Shown: piece by piece, positions 29,201-36,674 of the stretch
Layout: each line of letters begins with the position of its first letter
Position numbering within the stretch: position 1 is the stretch's first letter
Source of the DNA: Bacteroidota bacterium
GTDB lineage: Bacteria > Bacteroidota > Ignavibacteria > UBA10030
NCBI GenBank assembly: GCA_021813905.1
Contig: JAKAJH010000029.1
Span: forward strand, 1 to 39,702
DNA length: 39,702 nucleotides
Direction of reading: 5' to 3'
Made by a program: the position numbers and the translations under genes
Notes under the pieces: generated by a model
Databases searched by the model: none
What the model saw: the letters and a program-made list of their open reading frames with translations, nothing else
What the model was told of the DNA's origin: nothing

Positions 29201-30154
29201 CGCCAGTCTGACATCGAACGCGAAGTGGCGGAACGAAATGTCAATGTGGTCGGCGTTTATGCGATCGTCGTGCTGCTGGCTCTGGGGGCGGGAGGGTTGC
29301 TGGCGGCGCGGCTGGCGCGTCCGCTGCAGGAGCTCTCTGCGGCAGCGCGCGACGTAGCGCGGGGCGATTTCGATCCGCAGATCTCGTATCGCGGGCGGGA
29401 TGAACTCGGCGACCTGGTGCTGGAGTTCCGCGCCATGGCATCGGAACTGAAACGCAGTCGTGAAGACCTGGCCCATGCCGAACGTGAGCGAGCCTGGAAG
29501 GAAATGGCGAAACAGGTTGCGCACGAGATTCGTAATCCGCTGACGCCGATCAAATTGTCCGTGCAGCACCTTCGGCAGGCGTTCCAGGACCGGGCGGCGG
29601 ATCGGGAGGAAATCCTGCAACGCGTCACGAAGACAGTCCTCGAGCAGATCGAGACGCTCTCGCGGATTGCGCTCGAATTCTCGCATTTCGCACGCATGCC
29701 GGATGCACGAGTCGAGCGTCTGAATATTCATACGCTGCTGGACGAAGCGTTGGCGGTTTTCAGCGAGGTCCAGGGAGTGGAATGTCGGCGTGCGTTCGCC
29801 GACGGAGAAATCGTCGTGCTGGTTGATCATGATCAGATGCAGCGGGTCTTTGTGAATATTGTGCGGAATAGCATCCAGGCGATGCCGAAAGGTGGCGTTG
29901 TCACCGTGACGACCGCTGTCGAGGGCCACGGGTGCCGTGTGCGGATCTCGGACACCGGGCCGGGAATCCCGGCGGGCGTCCGAGCCCGGATCTTCGAGCC
30001 GAACTTCTCCACGAAGACGGAAGGGATGGGCATCGGGCTGGCTATTGCGCGACGGATCGTCGAGGACGCCGGCGGGCGGATCGACTGTGAGAGTGAACCG
30101 GGATCGGGGACAGCGTTCATCATTGATTTGCCTGTGGCCGGAGAAAGTACGTGA
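26279..30154 (+). CDS. Very large multi-sensor membrane histidine kinase (NtrY-like core)
   Basis: 1291 aa, about twice the usual size. One membrane segment (~8-28), an extracytoplasmic region (~30-240), a block of about seven segments (~245-528), a second extracytoplasmic region (~530-780), two segments (~780-845), a third extracytoplasmic region (~845-985), a final segment, HAMP (~1010-1062), HisKA with phospho-acceptor His in VAHEIRNPLTPIKLS (H1082), and HATPase with N box NIVRNSIQAMP, G1 DTGPGIP and G2 GMGIGLAIARRI. The core resembles NtrY. No response regulator is adjacent. ATG 26279 is the first start after the previous gene; its ribosome site is poor. The stop overlaps pgeF by 4 bp. 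Confidence 0.88.
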   Translation: MPASVRWPALVALVCIAVMGVVFVVGMIQERRAGLNWPEVAAERDAALVRSVQQIFRSELDDLLGTAGVVRGHAELYSDGGAADRASSFAWLRNLRARAGISVDIIDSTGHPVLWAGRSVRSKYQSLLPGGGIHTEAFITRDGLQTYLSVEVRGDAGHAVVVSRLLESRFPISTRFLRPAHFPAAVFDETGARVGLELDSAGTQGADLLRIPLMSFDGRALAYAVAPAPQQQDAIVGIRQQTQDLLQVLGGIVAALLTWSVVVQVSRGVRKELRVVLAMAGIWAVRLLWIRLAVPAAVMGGALADASLYGSSFGGGLASTPVDLILSGASLLWSVLLLGTLSMRPARTALALVRPVQIRRAVAGAELLIGALVFVLFVRAFAAVLRSFLFDSTAAYQDPTRILPDASTALLLAAMALVASAFYGIFFVLVAVMDVAAQESGGNRASRRLMEVGLSVGVSLALLRWSEETPLWPWYMPFYVAGIVLAHRWWISRPRVGTRAGRVEGWRPTVIWLSAAFLVTAPMFYARVEERERAQVESLAAEVLRPADAWLSYLLTDGIRTVAGIVHGSEGENPFDPAVAPSSALNAWARMLVSRQGYNSGVFLYDSTGHEVDRFVVGIESYDQRAILTKLFDYGEETVQTIERTNGRDVLSVYGIWSTMRSSDGRLLGSVAIILSTGTGILPGRSASLPFRGSGGLPDWRDLYLTEYRDSSVVSTSRPDLFTGIRLGPNVRAALDRQPEFGHWFREQGEDRPYMTLYVRDPADAHHVLAVSITALDIRWYAFTVMKLLSVFALIGLLIAGAQRGWDISRGRRITLTVGQKLFGGFAIIAVMPLIVLGYYNRAVSTERVQDLMERTLRRDLEVVERRIVTYVENEDDFVHGVTDEFCRAVSAEYGTDFTVYRGDSLLATSRPELYRAALFDSRLDGTAYAHSVLEGRAFYMLSQTVGNVPYAVGFMPVNIRGQRAGVVSISTLYRQSDIEREVAERNVNVVGVYAIVVLLALGAGGLLAARLARPLQELSAAARDVARGDFDPQISYRGRDELGDLVLEFRAMASELKRSREDLAHAERERAWKEMAKQVAHEIRNPLTPIKLSVQHLRQAFQDRAADREEILQRVTKTVLEQIETLSRIALEFSHFARMPDARVERLNIHTLLDEALAVFSEVQGVECRRAFADGEIVVLVDHDQMQRVFVNIVRNSIQAMPKGGVVTVTTAVEGHGCRVRISDTGPGIPAGVRARIFEPNFSTKTEGMGIGLAIARRIVEDAGGRIDCESEPGSGTAFIIDLPVAGEST

Positions 30155-30894
30155 ACAGTACGGGACTTGTGCGGCCGCTCGATCTGAACCGGCTGCCGGG
30201 AGTTCATGCCGTGGTCAGCACAGCGGAGGGCCGATCCGCTGAACGGCCGCTGGCGGGTAATCTGAGTTATCGCGTGGGGGATGATCCGGCTCAGGTCCGA
30301 AAGAATCGGGACGCGCTCTTTGCGCTGATCGGCGCAACGGAAGATGTGCTTGCAACGCCCGATCAGGTGCACTCGGCGTCCATCCGATGGGTCGATCAGC
30401 CGGGGCGCCACGAGGAGTGCGATGGCCTGATGACACGCACGCCGGGCCTGGCGCTCGGTGTCACGATCGCGGACTGTGTCCCCGTCCTCCTGGCCGACCC
30501 CGTGCGCGGTGTTGTCGCCGCCGTTCACGCCGGATGGCGCGGATCGGCGGAACGGATCGTGCAGAAGGCGGTCGCCGAAATGGTCTCAACCGCCGGGAGC
30601 GATCCGCATGAAATCCGGGCATACATCGGTCACGCGGCAGGCGCCTGCTGCTATGAGGTCGGCGGGGAAGTGGCCGATCGTTTTCATGATGGCGTACGGC
30701 ATGTCCGCCAGGGGCGTATTTTTCTCGACCTGAAAGCCGAGAATCGAAATCAGTTGCTCGCGGGCGGACTCCGAGAGTCTCACATCACGCTCGGTCCGGA
30801 GTGTACGATCTGCTCGCCCCGCCTGCATTCCTACCGGCGTGACGGCGCACGGTCCGGAAGAATGATGGCGGTCATTCTGCGTCGGGAGAGGTGA
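30151..30894 (+). CDS. pgeF: Peptidoglycan editing factor / YfiH laccase-domain protein
   Basis: 247 aa, full length. Conserved metal-site segments are all present: ATPDQVHSA, VTIADCVPVLLAD, AAVHAGWRGSAERIV, GHAAGACCYEVG and CTICSPRLHSYRRDG. In E. coli, PgeF is a zinc-dependent amidase that removes peptidoglycan precursors carrying L-serine in place of L-alanine; older annotations call it a laccase. It starts with GTG overlapping the kinase stop (GTGA) and lies 11 bp before glmS, so it is grouped with another cell-wall precursor gene. Confidence 0.93.
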   Translation: MNSTGLVRPLDLNRLPGVHAVVSTAEGRSAERPLAGNLSYRVGDDPAQVRKNRDALFALIGATEDVLATPDQVHSASIRWVDQPGRHEECDGLMTRTPGLALGVTIADCVPVLLADPVRGVVAAVHAGWRGSAERIVQKAVAEMVSTAGSDPHEIRAYIGHAAGACCYEVGGEVADRFHDGVRHVRQGRIFLDLKAENRNQLLAGGLRESHITLGPECTICSPRLHSYRRDGARSGRMMAVILRRER

Positions 30895-30905
30895 CGGAGG
30901 TTCCT

Positions 30906-32738
30906 ATGTGCGGAATCGTCGGCTACGTCGGTACCCGGAATTGCGTTCCCGTTCTGCTGGACGGCCTGCAGCGTCTCGAATACCGCGGTTATGACTCGGC
31001 GGGCATTGCAGTATTGGACGGCGGGTCGTTGTCGGTCCACAAGCGCGCCGGGAAAGTGGCCGATCTCCGCGCGATGATCGATCACGGGACGATCCACGGA
31101 ACTGTCGGGATCGGGCATACGCGTTGGGCGACGCACGGCATCCCGAGCGATATGAACGCGCATCCGCACCTGGATTGCAGCGGCAGCATCGCTGTCATTC
31201 ATAACGGCGTGATCGAGAACTACGCTTCCCTCAAGACCCGGCTTCAAAGCCAGGGGCATGTGTTCCGGTCTGACACAGACACGGAAGTGCTGGCCCACCT
31301 CGTCGAAGAACAGTACGGGCGCTCCGGTCGGTTGGATCACGCGGTGCGCAGTGCGCTGGCGCAGGTGACCGGGACGTACGGCCTGATCGCGATGAGTACC
31401 CGGGATCCGGAAATGCTTGTTGTCGCACGCCGGGGAAGTCCGATCGTCATCGGCTACGGCGCGGAAGAAGTCTTCGTCGCGTCGGATCCTTCGGCGCTGG
31501 TTCAGCACACGCGCTCCGTATCGTATCTGGAAGACGGCGAGGTTGCGGTGGTGCGCCGCGGCGGGGTCGAGACGAAGACGCTGGATGACGTTCAGATCCG
31601 CAAGGAGGTGCAGCAACTGACGTTCGATCTCGAAGAGATCGAAAAGGGGGGATATGCGCATTTCATGCTCAAGGAAATCCACGAGCAGCCGGAGACCATC
31701 GCGAACGCTCTTCGCGGGCGTCTGCTGGCGGAGGAAGGGCAGGCGAAGCTGGGCGGCCTTGACCCGGCGCTCGGGACGCTCGACCGTGCCCGCCGGCTCA
31801 TTCTGACGGCCTGCGGTACGTCGTGGCACGCGGCGCTCATCGGCGAGTACATGCTGGAGCAGTACGCGCGGATCCCGGCTGAGGTGGAATACGCCTCGGA
31901 GTTCCGGTACCGCAATCCGGTGCTCGACGGGAATGATGCGGTGATGCTGATCAGCCAGAGCGGCGAGACGGCGGATACGCTGGCGGCGCTGCACGAGGCG
32001 CGACGACGGGGAGCTGCCGTGCTGGGCGTGTGCAACGTAGTGGGCAGTTCCATCGCACGGGAAACGGACGCCGGCGTCTACGTCCATGCCGGACCGGAGA
32101 TCGGCGTGGCGTCGACGAAAGCATTCACCTCACAGCTCACAGTGCTTGCGCTGATCACCTTGCTGCTGGCGCGTCGGAAGGGAATGTCGCCGTCGGAGGG
32201 ACGTACGCTCGTCGCGGCGCTGCAGCGGCTTCCGGAACAGGCGCGGGAGATCGTGGCTGCGGGCGAAGCAGTGGCTTCGATCGCCCGGGAATTCGCGCAT
32301 GCCCGCAATTTCCTCTACCTCGGCCGCGGATACAATTTCCCGGTTGCGCTGGAAGGAGCGTTGAAGCTGAAGGAAATCTCGTACATCCATGCCGAAGGAT
32401 ATCCCGCCGCGGAAATGAAGCACGGCCCGATCGCTCTCATCGATGAGAATATGCCCGTGGTCTTCATCGCGCCTCACGACGGCACATATGACAAGGTCCT
32501 GAGCAACATTCAGGAAGTGAAAGCCCGCAAAGGGCGAGTGATCGCCATCGTCAACGAAGTCGACGAGCAGATCCGTTCGCTCGCGGATCATGTGATTGTT
32601 GTGCCGCCGACGCTGGATCTGTTGACGCCCATCCTCACCATCATCCCGCTGCAGCTTCTTGCCTACCACATTGCGATTCTGCGCGGATGCAACGTAGACC
32701 AGCCGCGCAATCTCGCCAAAAGCGTTACGGTCGAATAG
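30906..32738 (+). CDS. glmS: Glutamine-fructose-6-phosphate aminotransferase (isomerizing)
   Basis: 610 aa. It makes glucosamine-6-phosphate for peptidoglycan and LPS. The N-terminal glutaminase begins MCGIVGYVG, with Cys as nucleophile after Met removal. GHTRWATHG and the two SIS domains follow (ACGTSWHAAL, SQSGETADTLAAL and YLGRGYNFPVALEGALKLKE), and the C-terminus ends RNLAKSVTVE. ATG 30906 has GGAGG 5 bases upstream and puts Cys at position 2, as required; an in-frame upstream ATG would not. No glmS ribozyme is seen: upstream sequence is the pgeF coding region. Confidence 0.98.
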   Translation: MCGIVGYVGTRNCVPVLLDGLQRLEYRGYDSAGIAVLDGGSLSVHKRAGKVADLRAMIDHGTIHGTVGIGHTRWATHGIPSDMNAHPHLDCSGSIAVIHNGVIENYASLKTRLQSQGHVFRSDTDTEVLAHLVEEQYGRSGRLDHAVRSALAQVTGTYGLIAMSTRDPEMLVVARRGSPIVIGYGAEEVFVASDPSALVQHTRSVSYLEDGEVAVVRRGGVETKTLDDVQIRKEVQQLTFDLEEIEKGGYAHFMLKEIHEQPETIANALRGRLLAEEGQAKLGGLDPALGTLDRARRLILTACGTSWHAALIGEYMLEQYARIPAEVEYASEFRYRNPVLDGNDAVMLISQSGETADTLAALHEARRRGAAVLGVCNVVGSSIARETDAGVYVHAGPEIGVASTKAFTSQLTVLALITLLLARRKGMSPSEGRTLVAALQRLPEQAREIVAAGEAVASIAREFAHARNFLYLGRGYNFPVALEGALKLKEISYIHAEGYPAAEMKHGPIALIDENMPVVFIAPHDGTYDKVLSNIQEVKARKGRVIAIVNEVDEQIRSLADHVIVVPPTLDLLTPILTIIPLQLLAYHIAILRGCNVDQPRNLAKSVTVE

Positions 32739-32743
32739 ACGCG

Positions 32744-32771
32744 TTGATTTTAGCGGAAATTGTGCTATTTT
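32744..32771 (+). promoter_or_regulatory. Sigma-70 promoter for the enoyl reductase / acyl-CoA dehydrogenase pair
   Basis: TTGATT (32744-32749), 16-bp spacer, TATTTT (32766-32771), just after the glmS stop. The start near 32778 gives a 30-base leader containing GAGGAGG before the ATG. Confidence 0.55.
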
Positions 32772-32809
32772 ATGCTTCCCAAAATGAGGAATGAGGAGGA
32801 GTACGACGC

Positions 32810-33655
32810 ATGAAGCAGGACCTTCGGTTCAAGGCGAACGAGTGGGCACTGATCCTGGGAGCCTCGAGCGGATTCGGCGGAGCGACGGCCATTGAGCTGG
32901 CACGGTACGGCATGAATATCTTCGGCGTGCATTTGGACCGCCAGACAACGATGCCGCACGTCCAACAGATCATCAAGGAGATCACCAAGACGGGCTCGAA
33001 GGCGATCTTCTTCAATATCAACGCTGCCGATTCGATCAAGCGGAATGAGACGATCGACGAGATCCAGGAGCGGTTTGCCGGGGACAAGGATGCGACGATT
33101 CGCGTCCTTCTGCATTCGCTCGCGTTCGGGACTCTGAAGCCGTTCATCGCCAAGAAGCCCGAAGAGTCGCTGACGCAAGCGCAGATGGAAATGACCCTTG
33201 ATGTGATGGCGCACAGCCTCGTGTACTGGACGCAGGGCATCGTCAGCCGGCATCTGATGAAGCGCGGCGGGCGCATCTTCGGCATGACGAGCTCCGGCGG
33301 GCACACTGCGATTCCGGCCTATGGAGCCGTTTCGGCGGCCAAGGCTTCTCTGGAGTCTCACGTGCGGCAGCTGGCGATGGAGCTGGGATGCATGGGGATC
33401 ACGGTGAACGCACTCATGGCGGGGGTAACGGATACGCCGGCCCTGCGGAAGATTCCCGGAAATGAAGGAATGATCGAGATCGCATTTCACAAGAACCCCT
33501 CCGGGCGCCTCACGACGCCGGAGGACATTGCGAAAATGGTTGTATTGCTGGCGCAGGAAAGTGCGGGGTGGGTGAGCGGGAATGTCATTGGTGTGGACGG
33601 CGGTGAGGATATCGTCAGCTATATCGGGCAGCGGCATACGCACGAACATCGTTGA
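32810..33655 (+). CDS. Short-chain dehydrogenase of the enoyl-ACP reductase (FabI/FabL) type
   Basis: 281 aa. Rossmann start ALILGASSGFGGATAIELA. The active site reads YGAVSAAK, that is Tyr-x6-Lys, the spacing of FabI and FabL rather than the Tyr-x3-Lys of ordinary SDR enzymes. LHSLAFGTLKPF and the C-terminal NPSGRLTTPEDIAKMVVLL and GNVIGVDGG also fit enoyl-ACP reductases, most like FabL. Likely role: NAD(P)H-dependent last step of fatty-acid elongation. Specificity is inferred. The tail QRHTHEHR is histidine-rich. It is followed 24 bp later by an acyl-CoA dehydrogenase. Confidence 0.78.
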   Translation: MKQDLRFKANEWALILGASSGFGGATAIELARYGMNIFGVHLDRQTTMPHVQQIIKEITKTGSKAIFFNINAADSIKRNETIDEIQERFAGDKDATIRVLLHSLAFGTLKPFIAKKPEESLTQAQMEMTLDVMAHSLVYWTQGIVSRHLMKRGGRIFGMTSSGGHTAIPAYGAVSAAKASLESHVRQLAMELGCMGITVNALMAGVTDTPALRKIPGNEGMIEIAFHKNPSGRLTTPEDIAKMVVLLAQESAGWVSGNVIGVDGGEDIVSYIGQRHTHEHR

Positions 33656-33679
33656 TCCCACTCAAAGGAACCATCCATT

Positions 33680-34825
33680 ATGGCTGCATTCGAGCTGACT
33701 GAAGAACAAACCATGCTCCGCACGATGGTGCGGGATTTTGTCAACGCCGAGATCAAGCCTGTCGCGCGAAAGATCGATGAAGACGAGAAGATTCCGGCCG
33801 ATCTGATTCAGAAGATCAAGGATCTGGGCCTTCTGGGGGCATCCTTCCCGGCGGAATACGGCGGGGGCGGATTCGGCGAGGTTGGGTACTGCGTGATGCA
33901 GGAAGAAATCGCACGGGGATGCATGTCCACAGCGACATTCATCGGTGCGCACCAGTCCATCGGCGCCAATGCGATCTACCTCGGCGGCTCCGAGTTCCTG
34001 AAGAAGAAATATCTCGTGCCGCTGGCGGAAGGAAAGTATATTGGCGGATTTGCACTGACGGAAACGCTGGCCGGATCGGATTCGTTCAACCTGCGGACGC
34101 GCGCCCACAAGGAGGGAAACGAGTGGGTGATCAACGGGGAGAAGCTGTGGATCACGAACGGCGGAACCGCGGATGTGCTTTCGGTCTTCGCGCGAACGGA
34201 CCGCGGCATTTCGGGATTCGTCGTGGAGACGAAGTTGCCGGGATTCAGCGCGGGTCCGGCGGAGAAGAAGATGGGCATCCGGGGCAGCACGACGAATCAG
34301 ATCACGTTCGACAATGTGCGTGTGCCCGCGGAGAACCTGATCGGTGAGGATGGACGAGGATTCCTCGTGGCCATGAAGACCCTCGACGCGGGTCGGCTGG
34401 GACTCGGGGCGGCCTGCCTGGGTACCGCAAAGGAACTGCTCGAAATGTCGGCGAAATATGCCAAGGAGCGGAAGCAGTTTGATGTCCCGATTTCGCACTT
34501 TGAAGCCGTGCAGTTCATGCTTGCGGACATGGCGACGATGGCCTACGCGATGGAATCGATCATCTATCGCACCGCGGCGGACTACGATGCCGGAAAGTCG
34601 ATCTCGCGGCAGGCGGCACAAGTGAAGCTGTACTGTTCGGAGAGTCTGGGCAAGATCACTGATATGGCTGTTCAGATTCACGGGGGGATGGGATATTCCC
34701 GCGAGCTTCCGGTCGAACGATTCTACCGCGATGCGCGCATCAACCGGATCTTCGAAGGGACGAACGAGATCCAGCGCCTCGTGATCGCGCGCGACGTTTT
34801 GAAGCGCAACGGTGTGTTGTTGTGA
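33680..34825 (+). CDS. Acyl-CoA dehydrogenase
   Basis: 381 aa, full length, FAD-dependent and cytoplasmic. Signatures seen: FALTETLAGSDSFNLRTRA, LWITNGGTADVLSVFART, MGIRGSTTNQITFDNVRVP, the FAD/dimer segment VQIHGGMGYSRELPVER and the catalytic base E359 in RIFEGTNEIQRLVIARDVL. This Glu position matches short-chain (butyryl-CoA type) enzymes. The chain-length range is not certain. It has an AAAGGA ribosome site and belongs with the reductase gene before it. Confidence 0.95.
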   Translation: MAAFELTEEQTMLRTMVRDFVNAEIKPVARKIDEDEKIPADLIQKIKDLGLLGASFPAEYGGGGFGEVGYCVMQEEIARGCMSTATFIGAHQSIGANAIYLGGSEFLKKKYLVPLAEGKYIGGFALTETLAGSDSFNLRTRAHKEGNEWVINGEKLWITNGGTADVLSVFARTDRGISGFVVETKLPGFSAGPAEKKMGIRGSTTNQITFDNVRVPAENLIGEDGRGFLVAMKTLDAGRLGLGAACLGTAKELLEMSAKYAKERKQFDVPISHFEAVQFMLADMATMAYAMESIIYRTAADYDAGKSISRQAAQVKLYCSESLGKITDMAVQIHGGMGYSRELPVERFYRDARINRIFEGTNEIQRLVIARDVLKRNGVLL

Positions 34826-34871
34826 CCTGCTGATCAGTACAGCGGTTTCGGATTTGTTTTCGACTCCTGTA

Positions 34872-34900
34872 TTGATTCTGCTGCAATTCTGTCGTATGTT
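34872..34900 (+). promoter_or_regulatory. Sigma-70 promoter for tRNA-Phe
   Basis: TTGATT (34872-34877), 17-bp spacer, TATGTT (34895-34900). The start near 34907 is about 85 bases before the tRNA. The rest of the 165-bp gap shows no other feature. Confidence 0.6.
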
Positions 34901-34990
34901 GTTGTATCCGAACGCCGTGACGAGCGGCGGAAGGATGGTGGACCAATGGTCATAGGGACCACGGCTCCGCGGTGAATTCGGGAGCACGTC

Positions 34991-35066
34991 GGACAGGTAG
35001 CTCAGATGGTAGAGCAATGGACTGAAAATCCATGTGTCGGCGGTTCGATTCCGTCCCTGTCCACCA
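34991..35066 (+). tRNA. tRNA-Phe (anticodon GAA) with encoded CCA; element attachment site
   Basis: The acceptor GGACAGG pairs with CCTGTCC, the D stem is GCTC/GAGC, the anticodon stem ATGGA/TCCAT with loop CTGAAAA, and the T arm GGCGG/CCGTC. The discriminator A (35063) is followed by an encoded CCA (35064-35066), which the other three tRNA genes of this window lack. An integrase gene ends 17 bp downstream pointing at it. Confidence 0.96.
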
Positions 35067-35111
35067 AAGAACCCCATGCAAGTCAAGCACTTGCAGGGGG
35101 TTCTTCTTTTT
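35067..35111 (+). terminator. Strong intrinsic terminator after tRNA-Phe
   Basis: AAGAACCCC pairs with GGGGTTCTT and, after one mismatch, TGCAAGT with ACTTGCA; the loop is CAAGC and the tail is CTTTTT. The integrase stop codon (35083-35085) on the other strand lies inside this hairpin, which may also stop the integrase transcript. Confidence 0.88.
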
Positions 35112-36231
35112 CGGTGTGCGCTTCCAGAGGGGGATGCAGTGGAATTGCAGTATCGAAGATCGGATTGCTGAATATACCGGCGATCTCTCCAGCCGAGAGG
35201 GAATTGTAGTAGTCCATTGTCGTCTGCATGGACTTGTGGTTCGCCAGTATGTGAAGCTGGGGCGCGGACGCGCCGCTGCGGATAGCCCACGATACGAACG
35301 TCTTTTTCAGCGTGTGGGCGCGTTTCTTTGAGTCGGGCATACACTGAGCCATGAATCGCCGGAGACGTTGCGCTACGGTGAAGCTCGTGCGGTATTTGAA
35401 GACGTAGGGGGTATAGGCGCGGGACGTGGATTGCAGGAGCGATCTCAGCGCATGGTGAAGGGGGAAGGCGTTATCGCGGTGTCCCTTCTGGTTGACGTGA
35501 TACAGTACCCCCGCCTCGAATTCAACGTCAGTCCATTGCAGCTTGCACGACTCTCCAGATCGAAACCCTGTCAGCAGCAGGAAGAGCAACTGGTCGCGGA
35601 AGTCGCGGTCGTGCTCGTCGAGGTAGCCGAAAAGCGTCCGCAGTTCGTCGTTCGTGAACGTGGTGGGACGGCTCTTCTTTGGCCGCAGCCGAATCTTGCG
35701 GCTGATCGGATTTGCCTTCATAAGCGGCGGTTCGTGCAAGACCGCCCAGTTGAAGAACGCCGAGAGTTGCCGCAGGCGTTTGGCGACGGTGTTCTGGGAG
35801 AGCTTCTTTGTCACCCCACTTTTCAGCACCCTCGATTCCGATAGCCAGCGCGTCCGAGCTGTGAGGATGGCGCTCTGGTCAATGGCGCTCAGATGGCAGT
35901 TGTCGGTCAGCGCCACCAGAGCTTCCACGGCCAGTCGCGCCTGATAGATACTCCCCTCAGTGAGATCGGGCGATACCTCCGCCAGATACAGATTGAACGC
36001 ATCGGTGAGGCGAACGGGATTGAGCTTCGAATCCTCGATGCCCCACTGGTTCAGGCGTATCTTTGCCTCAAGGCGTTCCTGAAAGTCCACGGCCTCGCGG
36101 GGAAAGACGACCTCTCCGCGCTTGTTCTTTCTAACCTCTGGAACGCGGATACCCGTGGACTCATCCTTGCGAACACCGTTGACGGTGAATCCTATCCAGA
36201 TTGTCTTTCCGCGAAAGTACAGGGAGGACAT
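35083..36231 (-). CDS. int: Tyrosine-type site-specific integrase
   Basis: 382 aa. The N-terminal arm-binding and SAM-like core-binding parts lie at about 1-185; the catalytic domain is at ~195-370. Catalytic residues seen: Arg I in TGFRSGES, Lys in NQKGHRDN, and His followed by Lys-Lys in AHTLKKTFVSW, where the second Arg of the family (HxLR) is replaced by Lys. His is in ANHKSMQTTMDYY, with the nucleophile Tyr in DYYN. It catalyses integration and excision, here into tRNA-Phe. Its ATG overlaps the stop of the secreted-protein gene (TAATG), so its translation is coupled to the lysogeny-type operon. Confidence 0.92.
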   Translation of the reverse strand: MSSLYFRGKTIWIGFTVNGVRKDESTGIRVPEVRKNKRGEVVFPREAVDFQERLEAKIRLNQWGIEDSKLNPVRLTDAFNLYLAEVSPDLTEGSIYQARLAVEALVALTDNCHLSAIDQSAILTARTRWLSESRVLKSGVTKKLSQNTVAKRLRQLSAFFNWAVLHEPPLMKANPISRKIRLRPKKSRPTTFTNDELRTLFGYLDEHDRDFRDQLLFLLLTGFRSGESCKLQWTDVEFEAGVLYHVNQKGHRDNAFPLHHALRSLLQSTSRAYTPYVFKYRTSFTVAQRLRRFMAQCMPDSKKRAHTLKKTFVSWAIRSGASAPQLHILANHKSMQTTMDYYNSLSAGEIAGIFSNPIFDTAIPLHPPLEAHTEKEEPPASA

Positions 36232-36674
36232 TAGTTCAAACGTTTCTTGAGGTACGCAGCGGCAGACTTGGCGAACGCGGCAGCCCGCGTGCTATCACTG
36301 TCATAGAGCCATCGCAAGTCCCAGAAGTTCTGAACCGATGGAAAGATTTGTCTCAGGAGCGCCACCCGTCGAGCCAGCGGTACATAGGACGGGTCGGAGC
36401 CATAGAGCTTCTTTTCATAGTCCTCGTGGAAGGCGTGGAGGACGGCTGGGAGATTATCTGCGTCCGTCGCACCCAGATCAACCCGCTGCAAGAACTCGAA
36501 GGCCGGAACATCCCATCCGCCATAGGCGATTCGATAGATCGGCATGAACGATTCAGGGGGATTCTTCATGTCTGCGTGCAACTGAACCGCCAAGTCAATT
36601 TGTTCCGGCGTGAGGTTCTGAGCGCGACTGGGTGTATTGAGAATGAGCAGAAAAAAAAGGAATAGCGGCTTCAT
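36231..36674 (-). CDS. Small secreted protein of unknown function
   Basis: 147 aa. The signal peptide MKPLFLFFLLILNTPSRA is followed by QNLTPEQ, so the mature protein is periplasmic or secreted, about 129 aa, mostly helical and charged with many aromatic residues (IYRIAYGGWDVPAFEFLQRV, NFWDLRWLYDSDS). It has no cysteine and no recognised motif. It overlaps the XRE gene by 4 bp and the integrase by 1 bp, an unusual place for an exported protein. A lysogenic-conversion or exclusion role is possible but not shown. Confidence 0.72.
   Translation of the reverse strand: MKPLFLFFLLILNTPSRAQNLTPEQIDLAVQLHADMKNPPESFMPIYRIAYGGWDVPAFEFLQRVDLGATDADNLPAVLHAFHEDYEKKLYGSDPSYVPLARRVALLRQIFPSVQNFWDLRWLYDSDSTRAAAFAKSAAAYLKKRLN

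Noticed and set aside
30700-30905. glmS ribozyme upstream of glmS
   Set aside because: The upstream sequence is the conserved C-terminal coding part of pgeF, and no ribozyme core is seen.
35368-35844. Plus-strand 158-codon frame inside the integrase gene
   Set aside because: It is antisense to the integrase catalytic domain and has no family features.
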